64,000 nt of DNA, taken from contig JBDWCA010000005.1 of the NCBI GenBank assembly GCA_039978075.1, forward strand, positions 496,001 to 560,000, given 5' to 3'. Within the stretch, counting starts at the first letter, position 1, and each line of letters opens with the position of its first letter. Source of the DNA: Anderseniella sp039978075 (GTDB taxonomy: Bacteria; Pseudomonadota; Alphaproteobacteria; Rhizobiales; Aestuariivirgaceae). Of the stretch, positions 44,485 through 52,864 are shown piece by piece. A program made the position numbers and the translations under genes. The notes beneath the pieces were generated by a model. That model had not been told where the DNA came from, made no database searches, and was given only the letters and a program-made list of their open reading frames with translations.

Positions 44485-44516
44485 CACCTGTCCCGAGCCT
44501 CGGGGCAGGTGATTTT
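44485..44516 (+). terminator. Intrinsic terminator after the 44.1-kb secreted protein gene
   Basis: CACCTGTCCCG and CGGGGCAGGTG form an 11-base stem with one T-G pair and a loop of five bases, followed by ATTTT. The T-run is short, but the stem is strong. Confidence 0.7.
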
Positions 44517-44597
44517 GGCTGGCACAAACAGGTCACCCGCCGATATGAATTATCGACGGGTGCATTGTCTTTCACCGGGTTGAATTGGCTATGAGCC

Positions 44598-45029
44598 TCA
44601 GCAACCCGCGCCGAAGGTAAAGACACAACCTGTGCCCTTGACTGCGCCATGGCCGACGGCGCCAACGCCGCGCACTACGCCTTCACCGATGCGGCCAACG
44701 CCCTTGAACGTGCCTGATACGAGGCCGGGAGGACCATAGGCGACCGCGTCATCGGCAACCTTGCCGCCGCTTTCACCAATGCCGTCGCCAACTTCCAAAG
44801 CACCGTCCGCAAGGCCCTTGCCCGCGAAATAGAACCCTTCAGCAACACCTTCGACCGGGTCAGGGCCGGGAATGAACTTGTCTTCCGCCGGGACGGAGTT
44901 GTTGTAGTTGCCATATACGGTCACTTCGGCGGGCGAATTGCCTGCGGCGAATACGGGTGAACCCGCAACGGCGAATGCCGCCATGACGCCCATGATTGCG
45001 ACACCGGAGAGGATGCGTTTAATCAGCAT
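44598..45029 (-). CDS. Glycine-rich secreted protein of unknown function
   Basis: 143 residues. Signal peptide (MLIKRILSGVAIMGVMAAFAVAGSPVFA) and a glycine-rich mature part with repeated GVG, GEGV and GxG spacing (GVAEGFYFAGKGLADGALEVGDGIGESGGKVADD and GVGRIGEGVVRGVGAVGHGAVKGTG), ending with Cys residues (GCVFTFGAGC). This looks like a flexible or amphipathic helical protein; a role at the cell surface is possible. No family recognised. It is divergent from rlmJ, with a long inverted repeat in the shared promoter region. Confidence 0.65.
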   Translation of the reverse strand: MLIKRILSGVAIMGVMAAFAVAGSPVFAAGNSPAEVTVYGNYNNSVPAEDKFIPGPDPVEGVAEGFYFAGKGLADGALEVGDGIGESGGKVADDAVAYGPPGLVSGTFKGVGRIGEGVVRGVGAVGHGAVKGTGCVFTFGAGC

Positions 45030-45086
45030 GTCTTGTTCCTCCTTGTTGAACAGTTAGAGTGGTTTAGACACAAACCAGATGGCACC

Positions 45087-45164
45087 GGTTCGGCGGAACT
45101 GCGGCGAATATGTGAGGGTAGGTTAAATTCATTTAATCTGTTTTGTTTGCAGTTCCACCGAAAC
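45087..45164. promoter_or_regulatory. Long inverted repeat in the divergent promoter region before rlmJ
   Basis: GGTTCGGCGGAACTGC (45087-45102) and GCAGTTCCACCGAAAC (45149-45164) are complementary at 14 of 16 positions, with 46 bases between them, largely A+T-rich (containing TTAAATTCATTTAA). The arrangement could be paired operator half-sites around a promoter or a large stem in the rlmJ leader. Confidence 0.4.
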
Positions 45165-45221
45165 TGGTGAACAAGACCCTACCATCCTGTTTCATCCCCA
45201 ACTGACCAGCCGCAAACGTCG

Positions 45222-46088
45222 ATGAATTATCGCCATGCCTATCACGCCGGAAACCATGCAGATGTGCTCAAGCACGTAGTGCTGGCGCGCGCCATCGGGC
45301 ATCTGGCGCGCAAAAACAAGCCATTTCGGGTGATCGACGCCCATGCCGGTATTGGTTTGTACAGCCTAGACAGCGACGAGGCGGGCAAGACGCTGGAATG
45401 GCGAGACGGGCTGGGCCGACTGTATGATGAGGCAGGCGGGCGGCTGGTGCTGGACGATAAAACGGCCGAAACCCTGTTGTCACCATGGCGCGAGATGGTC
45501 GAGGCGGTGAATTCGCGCGGGCAGGGGCTTTCCTGGTATCCCGGCTCCCCGGAACTCTCCGTCCTTTTGACCCGGCCCGATGACCGGCTGGTGTTCAACG
45601 AACTGCATCCGGAAGACTTCGAAACACTTGCCGGCTTGTACGAACGCGAAAAGCGGGTGCGGGTAACGCAGACCGAAGCCACGATTGCGGTGAAGGCCAG
45701 CCTGCCGCCGCGGGAACGCCGTGGGATCGTGTTGATCGATCCGCCGTTTGAAAAGCGTGACGATGATGCGCGTGCACTCGCCATGCTGCAGCACGGCTAC
45801 AGGCGCTTTGCCACCGGTTGCTTCATGCTGTGGTATCCGGTGACCGGTGACGGCCTGTCGCGGCGGCTGGTCGAGGCGGCACGGCAGTCAGGGATCAAGC
45901 GTATGTTGCAGGTTGAACTGATGGTGCGTCCGGCTGCGATGAACGGCGGGCTGGCTGGTTCGGGTCTGATCATCGTCAATCCGCCGTGGCCGCTGGCAGA
46001 AGAGTTGCCCGGCCTGATGCCTGCTTTGTCTGAGCGTTTGCGCCAGGGTGTGGCGTCATGGACGGTCGACTGGCTGGCGGGGGAATAG
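45222..46088 (+). CDS. rlmJ: 23S rRNA (adenine(2030)-N6)-methyltransferase
   Basis: 288 residues. RlmJ methylates A2030 of 23S rRNA (E. coli numbering). The family start MNYRHAYHAGNHADVLKH is intact, as is the SAM loop VIDAHAGIGLYSL and the catalytic motif IVLIDPPFEKRDD (a D-P-P-F type). The C-terminal half has the YPVTGDGLSRRLVEAARQ and LIIVNPPWPLAEELP segments. Its start codon follows a long promoter region with an inverted repeat. No operon partner is obvious. Confidence 0.95.
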   Translation: MNYRHAYHAGNHADVLKHVVLARAIGHLARKNKPFRVIDAHAGIGLYSLDSDEAGKTLEWRDGLGRLYDEAGGRLVLDDKTAETLLSPWREMVEAVNSRGQGLSWYPGSPELSVLLTRPDDRLVFNELHPEDFETLAGLYEREKRVRVTQTEATIAVKASLPPRERRGIVLIDPPFEKRDDDARALAMLQHGYRRFATGCFMLWYPVTGDGLSRRLVEAARQSGIKRMLQVELMVRPAAMNGGLAGSGLIIVNPPWPLAEELPGLMPALSERLRQGVASWTVDWLAGE

Positions 46089-46216
46089 GCCGGTCAAAAA
46101 CGGCGCCATTTCAATCCTTTTGGCTCGTTTTCGGGTATACGGGGCATATGTTTCCCGGCCAGTTCAGGATTGGCCGTCTGTCATGACGATCAGGCTACAA
46201 GCGTCATGTAAATGGC

Positions 46217-46900
46217 TCACAGGCAGCGGCCGACGAACCTTGTGTGTTCCTGGATGTGCTTGTCGGGCGCATATTCCTGAATCAGTGCGAGGGCGGCATA
46301 TTTGTCTTCTTCCGAGAAACCGGCACCCATCGATATCTCTTGAGTGTTGCCCATCAAGCCACCGATGATCGGGTTGGGCTTGGGCACATTGCTGTGAAGT
46401 TTCAGGTGCCAGGCAATGGGCTGGCCGGATGAAAACAATCCCCGTCGTTTGAATAGCGTGACTTCAATCCAGCCGATCTGACTCCAGCAGAAACGCTGAT
46501 AGCCCGTCCAGTTCAATCCGAATACCGAACGGGGTGAGATCACAAAGTCCGGGTGTTTGTCGGTGCAGAAGATGAACCAGGCCAGTCCTGAAGCAATGAC
46601 TTCCGCTACCATCGGAATTGATATGGGCAGCAGGTACCAGGTAAACAGGGAGGCAGCTGCCACCAGAATATAATGGATGGTGGTGCCGCTGACATCCTGT
46701 GCCGGTGCTTCGAGATGCAGACCGAAGGCCAAACCGACAAGAATCAGTATTGCAGCGGCTGCCGAGATCAAGGCAATCGACCCGTACAGCGGCTGCAGGT
46801 AAAAGCAGTGTACCCGTCCGCGTGCGACATGCCGTCTTTCCGATCCGGCAAATTGTCCCTCGAGCGGCATCCCGGCGGACGATGATGCATTTCCTGTCAT
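46217..46900 (-). CDS. Membrane protein of unknown function
   Basis: 227 residues with two to three hydrophobic helices in the first 130 (IALISAAAAILILVGLAFGL, IHYILVAAASLFTWYLLPI, PMVAEVIASGLAWFIFC) and a soluble C-terminal part with alternating strands (DFVISPRSVFGLNWTG, IGWIEVTLFKRRG, WHLKLHS) that resembles a PH-like domain. Ends with an amphipathic helix (EDKYAALALIQEYA). No family assigned. Its upstream region contains the GTTAACG inverted repeat. Confidence 0.65.
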   Translation of the reverse strand: MTGNASSSAGMPLEGQFAGSERRHVARGRVHCFYLQPLYGSIALISAAAAILILVGLAFGLHLEAPAQDVSGTTIHYILVAAASLFTWYLLPISIPMVAEVIASGLAWFIFCTDKHPDFVISPRSVFGLNWTGYQRFCWSQIGWIEVTLFKRRGLFSSGQPIAWHLKLHSNVPKPNPIIGGLMGNTQEISMGAGFSEEDKYAALALIQEYAPDKHIQEHTRFVGRCL

Positions 46901-46923
46901 GATGACGAGGCTACTATCGCCGT

Positions 46924-46953
46924 GTTAACGGCTGGCTAGCAAACAGCGTTAAC
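46924..46953. promoter_or_regulatory. GTTAACG...CGTTAAC inverted repeat upstream of the 46.9-kb membrane gene
   Basis: Two 7-base arms with a 16-base spacer lie 24 bases before the start of the minus-strand membrane protein gene. GTTAAC cores suggest a regulator dimer site; it is not a CtrA full site because the spacing is wrong. Confidence 0.35.
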
Positions 46954-47132
46954 GTTAGGATACCTGATTCGGCATGAACCTGCAGACTGACAGGTCGGCA
47001 AGTGCTCTGTGATGACATGGCCGCTGCACGACGCGGTTTCTTCATGACACCGTTGTTTCAATTGCACTGCTGAATTCGTCCTGCAAGGATGCGCAAACTA
47101 TTGTGGTGGTTCAGGTGTGCAGGAGAAAGTCG

Positions 47133-47912
47133 ATGGCAGGGGTTAAGGACAAGGGTGTGCTGGTGACCGGATGCGGCAGTGCGGGCGGGATCGGTTTTGC
47201 CTGTGCGAAACTGCTCAAGGCGGCAGGTGCGAAAGTCGCCATCACCTCGACCACCGACCGCATTCATGAGCGGGCACGGGAACTGGGGGAGGGGGTGTTC
47301 GCCCACCCTTGCGACCTGACTGACGTTGCCCAGGTGGACAGGCTGGTGACGGCAACGGAAGCAGCACTCGGACCGATCGACATCGTCGTCAACAATGCCG
47401 GCATGGTGCAGATCGGTCATGATGAACCTTCAAGGCTGATACAGGATATTCCCGACGAGCAATGGCGCCGCGGCATGGATATCAACCTGACCACGGTGTT
47501 CAACGTGACGCGCCGGGTGGTGCCGTCGATGATCGAACGCAGGTATGGCCGCATCGTCAATATGAGCTCGGTGACCGGGCCGCTGGTCTCAAACCCCAAG
47601 GGCACAATCTACTCCGCCGCCAAGGCCGCCATCATGGGTATGACCCGGGCGCAGGCCATTGAGCTGGCCGAATACAACATCACCGTAAACGGTATCGGGC
47701 CGGGCTGGATTGAAACGCCGTCGTCGTCACCGGAAGAAGTCTTCGCCGGTCAACAGGCGCCCATCGGCAGACCCGGCACTGCGGACGAAATCGGACAGGT
47801 GGCCCTGTTCCTGGCCAGCGAGGAAGCAAGCTTCGTGACCGGTCAGCTGATCGTGGCAGACGGCGGCAATACCCTGATGGAATACAAGGGACCGGCTGAA
47901 GGATATTACTAG
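47133..47912 (+). CDS. Short-chain dehydrogenase (FabG-like SDR)
   Basis: 259 residues from ATG 47133, preceded by AGGAGA. The cofactor loop is TGCGSAGGIG near the N-terminus (an altered TGxxxGxG), NNAG is followed by a Ser in MSSVTG and the catalytic YSAAK. A signal for cofactor preference is TSTTD after strand 2, which favours NADP through Ser/Thr. The C-terminus is unusually long for FabG (EYKGPAEGYY). Substrate unknown. No operon partner is present in the 200 bases on either side. Confidence 0.88.
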   Translation: MAGVKDKGVLVTGCGSAGGIGFACAKLLKAAGAKVAITSTTDRIHERARELGEGVFAHPCDLTDVAQVDRLVTATEAALGPIDIVVNNAGMVQIGHDEPSRLIQDIPDEQWRRGMDINLTTVFNVTRRVVPSMIERRYGRIVNMSSVTGPLVSNPKGTIYSAAKAAIMGMTRAQAIELAEYNITVNGIGPGWIETPSSSPEEVFAGQQAPIGRPGTADEIGQVALFLASEEASFVTGQLIVADGGNTLMEYKGPAEGYY

Positions 47913-48115
47913 ATGCCGATGGGGTTCAGCACAGCCGGTCAGGGCCTGGAAGGCTGATCCCACTTAACCTGTTACATCAAGCATTTGGCGCGGCCCGGGC
48001 AGAATTTGTTTCGGATTCGAAACGATCCTTGGACAGAGTGCTGGTTTAACGGCTTCCGAAACATTGATTCATTTCAATCGGTTGCAGGTGCGGCCGAAAA
48101 CGTTGAATCAAGCAA
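47913..48115. other. Intergenic region between convergent SDR and thioesterase genes
   Basis: About 200 bases containing one small dyad, GTTTCG-GATT-CGAAAC near 48008-48023, with no T-run. No gene or terminator can be supported. Confidence 0.3.
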
Positions 48116-48511
48116 TTACTCGTCCGGCACATTGCGCGGATTACCGTCCTTATCAACAGCGACCATGACAAAATCGGCATCGGTGACCTTGACTTTCTCA
48201 AGTGTGAGATAGCGCTGGGCCCAGGCTTCGACCTCGATGGTCATGGATGACCGGCCCACTTTTGATACGTTGGTGTAGAGCTCCAGCGTGTCGCCGATTT
48301 TAACCGGCAGCTTGAATGACAGGGCGTTGATGGCGGCGGTGACGACCCGGCCCGTGGCGCGCTCGCCCGATCTGATGCCGGCTGCCAGATCCATCTGTGC
48401 CATGACCCAGCCGCCGAACACGTCGCCGGCCGCATTGGCATCTGCCGGCATCGCCGGCACTCGCATTGTCAGATCGCCCGTGGGCGCGGAGTGTGAAGAA
48501 TCATTGCTCAT
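48116..48511 (-). CDS. Acyl-CoA thioesterase (YciA-like hotdog)
   Basis: 131 residues of a single hotdog domain. The family motif is in NAAGDVFGGWVMAQMDLAAGIRS, a YciA-type A-x-G-D-x-F-G-G-W-x-M segment in which the Asp is the catalytic residue. A second conserved region is TAAINALSFKLPVKIGDTLELYTNV. Such enzymes hydrolyse a broad range of acyl-CoAs. It is 9 bases downstream of the Bcr/CflA exporter gene on the same strand, so the two may be cotranscribed. Confidence 0.9.
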   Translation of the reverse strand: MSNDSSHSAPTGDLTMRVPAMPADANAAGDVFGGWVMAQMDLAAGIRSGERATGRVVTAAINALSFKLPVKIGDTLELYTNVSKVGRSSMTIEVEAWAQRYLTLEKVKVTDADFVMVAVDKDGNPRNVPDE

Positions 48512-48520
48512 GGGATGTCA

Positions 48521-49717
48521 CTATTGCCGTGCATTGGACCGATGTGCAAGCGCTGCCGCAATGGCCATGACAGCCATTACCCAGAAGCCGATATTGGTCC
48601 AGGTGCCCTGCAGGTAACCGACGCCCTGCGAGGCAAGTGCGCCTAACCCGATTTGAAGAAAGCCTGCCAGTCCGGCACCCGACCCGATGTTTTTCGGATC
48701 AACGGAGATGGCTGCGGTGATGCCGTTTGGAATGGTCAGCCCATTGCCGAAGGCGCATAGCGCCATGGGCAGGAACAGGGTTGAGGGGTGGGTAAACCCG
48801 GTGACGCCGAAGACCAGCAGAAACGCTGCGCCTGCCAGAGTGAGCAGGTTGCCGATGCTGATCATGCGGTCATTGCCGAGACGCATCGAGTAGCGCCCGG
48901 AGACAAAGTTGCCGGCCATGTACCCCAACGCCGAACACATGAACCAGATGCCGTAATCGATTGCCGAATAGCCGCGCACGGTGACCATGATGAAAGGCGC
49001 AACCGCCAGGTAGCAGAAGAAGACCGCACTGCCGAACGATATGGTTGCAGTGTAGCCGAGGAAGGACTTGTTCTTCAGCAAGGTCATGTACAGGCCGGTA
49101 CGAATGAGACTGGCACCGGGCTGCAATGACAAGTTGGTTTCGCGCAGGCGCGCGAGTGCTGTCAGGAAAACCAGCGAACCGATGCAGGCCAACACCCAGA
49201 AGCCGGCCCGGAATGAAAACCATTGATCCAGCGTGCCGCCAATGACCGGCGCGACCATGGGGGCCAGAACCCAGGCCATGGTGATGTATCCCAGTACCGA
49301 GGCGGACTGCTCACGCGAGAACAGGTCGCGCACGATGGCGCGCGACAGGATCATGCCGGCAGCGCCGCCGACGGCCTGAAATCCGCGTGCGACGATCAGC
49401 ATTTCAATAGAGGTGGAAAGGGCGCACATGATGCTTGCGCCGACAAACAATGCCAGTCCGGCAAGAAGCATGGGCCGGCGACCGTAGCGGTCGGACAGTG
49501 GACCATAGACCAGCTGGCAGATGGCAAGCCCTGCCAGATATATCGTCAGTGTCATCTGAACCACACCTGACGAAGTCTGGAATGTGGATTGCAGGCCGGG
49601 CATTGACGGTACAAACATGTTCATCGCCAACGGGCCGATAGCCGCCATGGCGATGAGAAGTCCGTAGGGTGCACGCTGTTTCGCGACCGGTTCTGCTGAC
49701 GCTGTTGAAGAGTTCAT
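48521..49717 (-). CDS. Bcr/CflA-type multidrug efflux MFS transporter
   Basis: 398 residues with twelve predicted helices. The Bcr/CflA marks are visible: MFVPSMPGLQSTF in the first loop, the A motif GPLSDRYGRRPMLLAGL, and motif C in WVLAPMVAPVIGG. It exports drugs or small solutes by proton exchange. The start ATG 49717 opens a frame with a short cytoplasmic leader. It lies upstream of the thioesterase gene and divergent from a DMT transporter. Confidence 0.9.
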   Translation of the reverse strand: MNSSTASAEPVAKQRAPYGLLIAMAAIGPLAMNMFVPSMPGLQSTFQTSSGVVQMTLTIYLAGLAICQLVYGPLSDRYGRRPMLLAGLALFVGASIMCALSTSIEMLIVARGFQAVGGAAGMILSRAIVRDLFSREQSASVLGYITMAWVLAPMVAPVIGGTLDQWFSFRAGFWVLACIGSLVFLTALARLRETNLSLQPGASLIRTGLYMTLLKNKSFLGYTATISFGSAVFFCYLAVAPFIMVTVRGYSAIDYGIWFMCSALGYMAGNFVSGRYSMRLGNDRMISIGNLLTLAGAAFLLVFGVTGFTHPSTLFLPMALCAFGNGLTIPNGITAAISVDPKNIGSGAGLAGFLQIGLGALASQGVGYLQGTWTNIGFWVMAVMAIAAALAHRSNARQ

Positions 49718-49825
49718 GGCCTGCTATAAGACACCAATTAAGGCCTGTGTGACACACCACACACGCGCACGCGCTATGTGTTTGTGGCATGTCTGATCGC
49801 GGTGCAAGACGATAGTGTGGGTCCC

Positions 49826-50731
49826 ATGGACGCAAATTCAATCAACAGCCGCGATGCCGGCAGTGTTACCCAGGGACTGGTGGCCATGTGGGTGGCTGTT
49901 GCCTCGTTCTCGATTGCCGACGCAATTGCCAAATGGCATGGCCAGGAAGGCTTTGCTGCTGTTCAGATCGTGTTCTTCCGGTATTTTTTCGGGCTGATCC
50001 CGGTTGCCATAGCGCTTTACGTGGCCGGATTCCATCAGGTGCGGACAAACAGGCCGGCAGCCCATGTTTTCCGGGGCGTGCTGATGTCGGTCGCTCTGGC
50101 CCTGTTTTTCTGGGGTCTGAAGTATGTGCCGCTGGCGGAGGCCATTGCCGTGGCATTTACGGCTCCCTTGTTCATTACCGCATTGTCAGTACCGGTTCTG
50201 GGAGAGCGGGTGGGTATGGCCAGATGGTTGGCTGTCATCGTCGGATTTGCCGGCATGCTTGTTATCGTTCGCCCCGGTGCTGAAACCTTCAAACCTGAAA
50301 TGCTGATCCTGGTTGCGGGAACCGCGGTATTTGCCCTTGGCATCACCTATACGCGGCGTCTGGCCCGAACCGAAACTGTCACCACCATGTTTACCTGGAC
50401 CACGATCGTGGCCATTGCGGTGTTCTCGCCGCTGGCCTGGTGGACCTGGAAGCTGCCGCAGGCCGACCATCTTGCCGGTTTCGCCGTGCTGGGCCTGATT
50501 GGCGGCATGGCGCACTATCTGGTAATTGTGGCGTATCGCAATGCGCCTGCGGCGGTTATTGCCCCGCAGGAGTATATGGCGCTTGTATGGGGTGCTGTTA
50601 TCGGATGGATTGTATGGTCGGAAGTGCCGTCGGGCTGGACATGGCTGGGTGCGGCGATCGTGGCGGGCGCCGGCGGCTTCATTGCCCTGCGTGAAAGCCG
50701 CGCGGCAGCGCGGAAACAGGTACAGGTATAA
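49826..50731 (+). CDS. EamA/DMT-family transporter
   Basis: 301 residues from ATG 49826 (MDANSINSRDAG); the longer frame would include 16 unlikely residues. Ten hydrophobic helices in two EamA repeats: the first ends with VGFAGMLVIVRPG, the second with EYMALVWGAVIGWIVWSEVPSGWTWLGAAIVAGAG. Proteins of this superfamily transport small metabolites such as amino acids, sugars or nucleosides. GGACGC and a TGGGTCCC stretch precede the ATG without a clear SD. It is followed after 21 bases by the dehalogenase gene. Confidence 0.86.
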   Translation: MDANSINSRDAGSVTQGLVAMWVAVASFSIADAIAKWHGQEGFAAVQIVFFRYFFGLIPVAIALYVAGFHQVRTNRPAAHVFRGVLMSVALALFFWGLKYVPLAEAIAVAFTAPLFITALSVPVLGERVGMARWLAVIVGFAGMLVIVRPGAETFKPEMLILVAGTAVFALGITYTRRLARTETVTTMFTWTTIVAIAVFSPLAWWTWKLPQADHLAGFAVLGLIGGMAHYLVIVAYRNAPAAVIAPQEYMALVWGAVIGWIVWSEVPSGWTWLGAAIVAGAGGFIALRESRAAARKQVQV

Positions 50732-50752
50732 AGACGAGATGGAGGTTGGTTC

Positions 50753-51646
50753 ATGGACGCCCTGAGAACACCGGATGAGCGGTTCAATGACTTGCCGGAT
50801 TATGACTTTGCTCCCAACTATGTTGATGATCTGCCGGGGTATGAGGGTTTTCGGGTGCATTATCTGGATGAAGGCCCGGCTGAAGCGCTGCAAACCTTCC
50901 TGTGCCTGCCCGGCGAGCCAACCTGGGCCTATCTTTATCGTCACATGATCCCGGTGTTTGCCGGGGCAGGCGCACGGGTCATTGTGCCGGACTGGCTCGG
51001 CTTTGGCCGTTCCGACAAACCGGCCAATGACGCGCTCTACACGTTTCATTTTCACCGCGACATGATGCTGGCGCTGATCAGCCGGCTGGACCTGTTCAAC
51101 ATCACTCTGGTGGTACAGGACTGGGGCGGCATTCTGGGCCTGACCCTGCCGGTTGAAATGCCGGAGCGCTTCGACCGTCTGATTGTCATGAACACCGCGA
51201 TGCCGGTCGGTGATAGTCTGGGAGACGGTTTTCAGGGCTGGAAGGATTATGTGGCGAGCAAGCCGGACATGGATTGTGCGGCCTTGATGAAACGGGCCGT
51301 GCCGCATCTGAGCGAGGCGGAAACCGCGGCTTATGAAGCACCGTTTCCCGATGCGGCCTACAAGGCGGGTGTTCGCCGGTTTCCGCAACTGGTGATGATT
51401 GAACCGGTTATGGAAGGTATCGAGACCATGAAGCGGGCCCGTGAATTCTGGCGAGACGACTGGTTCGGCGAGAGTTTCATGGCCATAGGCGCGAAGGACC
51501 CGGTGCTCGGGGTGCCGGTGATGAGCGAGCTACAGCAGATCATACACGGATGCCCCGAACCGATGGTGCTGGAAGACGCAGGCCATTTCGTGCAGGAGTG
51601 GGGTGCAGAAGTAGCACGTGCTGCGCTTGCATCATTCAAGGCGTGA
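50753..51646 (+). CDS. Haloalkane dehalogenase (DhlA-like alpha/beta hydrolase)
   Basis: 297 residues, closely like Xanthobacter DhlA in its whole layout: MDALRTPDERF, NYVDDLPGYEGFRVHYLDEG, then the nucleophile Asp123 in VVQDWGGILGLTL, halide-binding Trp124 and Trp163, catalytic Asp249 in FMAIGAKDPVLG and His278 in EDAGHFVQE. Glu55 is kept in LPGEPTW, but the residue before the Gly in the oxyanion segment is Pro53, where DhlA has His. The cap domain is shorter than in DhlA (a 10-residue loss around residue 160). It could hydrolyse short haloalkanes; the real substrate range is unproven. It is likely cotranscribed with a DMT transporter and a TrmA-family gene. Confidence 0.88.
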   Translation: MDALRTPDERFNDLPDYDFAPNYVDDLPGYEGFRVHYLDEGPAEALQTFLCLPGEPTWAYLYRHMIPVFAGAGARVIVPDWLGFGRSDKPANDALYTFHFHRDMMLALISRLDLFNITLVVQDWGGILGLTLPVEMPERFDRLIVMNTAMPVGDSLGDGFQGWKDYVASKPDMDCAALMKRAVPHLSEAETAAYEAPFPDAAYKAGVRRFPQLVMIEPVMEGIETMKRAREFWRDDWFGESFMAIGAKDPVLGVPVMSELQQIIHGCPEPMVLEDAGHFVQEWGAEVARAALASFKA

Positions 51647-51649
51647 ATT

Positions 51650-52864
51650 GTGACTGAGTTGGTTATCGAGGCGATGGGCGCACGCGGCGAAGGCATTGCG
51701 CGCAGGGACGGTGGGCCTGTCTACGTGCCCTATGCATTGCCGGGCGAACGGGTCCGGGTGGATGTGAAAGGCGACCGGGGCCGGTTGGCAGAAGTACTTG
51801 AGGCGGCGCCAGACAGGGTGGTGCCTCAGTGCCCGCATTTCGGCAAGTGCGGCGGATGCCTGTTGCAACACTGGTCGCAACCATCCTACTCGCAATGGAA
51901 GCGCCATCTGGTTGTCGATGCACTGTCGCGCAAGGGGCTGACTGATGTTGAAGTTGCACCGTTGGTTGACGCTCATGGGGCCGGACGCCGCCGCGTCACA
52001 TTGACGGTGATTGGCGGCAAGGCCGGGTTTTCGGCACACCGGTCACATGATCATGTTCCTGTCGTCACCTGTCCGGTGCTGGTGCCGCAACTGGCACAGG
52101 CGTCAAAAATTGCGGTTGCACTTGTGCAGGCATTGCGCCTGAAAAAACCGCAACGGGTTCACCTGCTGGCAAGTGATAGCGGGCTTGATTGTGAGCTGGC
52201 CGGCGTCGATGACCCGGATCTGGATGCGCGCGTACGGATTGCAGGCGTTGCCGAAGAGTTTGGTCTGGCGCGGGTGACCGCGTCTGGCGACATGCTGATC
52301 GAACGCGCCCGGCCGGTTTTGAACGCAGGCGGCGCAATGGTGACACCGCCACCTGGCGGGTTTGCCCAGGCAACCGCGGCAGGTGAAGACGCGTTGGCTA
52401 CCATCGTCATTCCCGCACTGTCCGGGCACTCCGTCGTGGCAGACCTGTTTTGCGGATGGGGGGCATTCGGTTTGCGGCTGGCCAGGGCTTCAAGAGTGCT
52501 GGCAGTGGATTCAGACAGGCCGGCGATTGCAGCACTGGAAGCAGCCACCCGCAGTGCGACCGGTCTCAAACCCCTGATTGCCCGTGCGCACGATCTGATG
52601 CGCGATCCGCTGACCGCGCCTGAACTGAAAGGCATTACCGGGGCTGTGTTCGATCCGCCGCGGGCAGGCGCTGCTGCACAGGCAGCGGAACTGGCGGCTG
52701 CCCATACCATCCAGACAGTCGTGGCTGTGTCTTGTGATGCTGGTACATTTGCGCGCGATGCGGGCGTCCTGGTTAAAGGCGGGTTCAAACTTGAGCGCGT
52801 TGTGCCGGTTGATCAGTTCAAATATGCCGCCCATGTGGAAATGGTGGGGGTATTCAACCGGTGA
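51650..52864 (+). CDS. TrmA-family RNA (uracil-C5) methyltransferase
   Basis: 404 residues, starting with GTG at 51650 three bases after the dehalogenase stop. N-terminal TRAM-like domain (ELVIEAMGARGEGIARRDG), a four-Cys iron-sulfur site (CPHFGKCGGCLLQHW, with the last Cys in VVTCPVL), and a SAM-binding domain with VADLFCGWGAFGLRLA; the catalytic Cys is in VSCDAGTFARD. The set matches RlmD/RumA or the related paralogues that methylate 23S rRNA. Which uridine is modified cannot be told from sequence. The stop overlaps the GTG start of the DMT gene downstream (GTGA at 52861-52864). Confidence 0.9.
   Translation: MTELVIEAMGARGEGIARRDGGPVYVPYALPGERVRVDVKGDRGRLAEVLEAAPDRVVPQCPHFGKCGGCLLQHWSQPSYSQWKRHLVVDALSRKGLTDVEVAPLVDAHGAGRRRVTLTVIGGKAGFSAHRSHDHVPVVTCPVLVPQLAQASKIAVALVQALRLKKPQRVHLLASDSGLDCELAGVDDPDLDARVRIAGVAEEFGLARVTASGDMLIERARPVLNAGGAMVTPPPGGFAQATAAGEDALATIVIPALSGHSVVADLFCGWGAFGLRLARASRVLAVDSDRPAIAALEAATRSATGLKPLIARAHDLMRDPLTAPELKGITGAVFDPPRAGAAAQAAELAAAHTIQTVVAVSCDAGTFARDAGVLVKGGFKLERVVPVDQFKYAAHVEMVGVFNR

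Noticed and set aside
45121..45136. Second CtrA box (TTAAATTCATTTAA)
   Set aside because: The spacing between TTAA units is six, not seven, so it does not match the consensus.
50186..51388. 400-residue minus-strand open frame across the DMT and dehalogenase genes
   Set aside because: It covers two well-supported genes on the other strand and is rich in His, Arg and Gln, the usual mark of a shadow frame.
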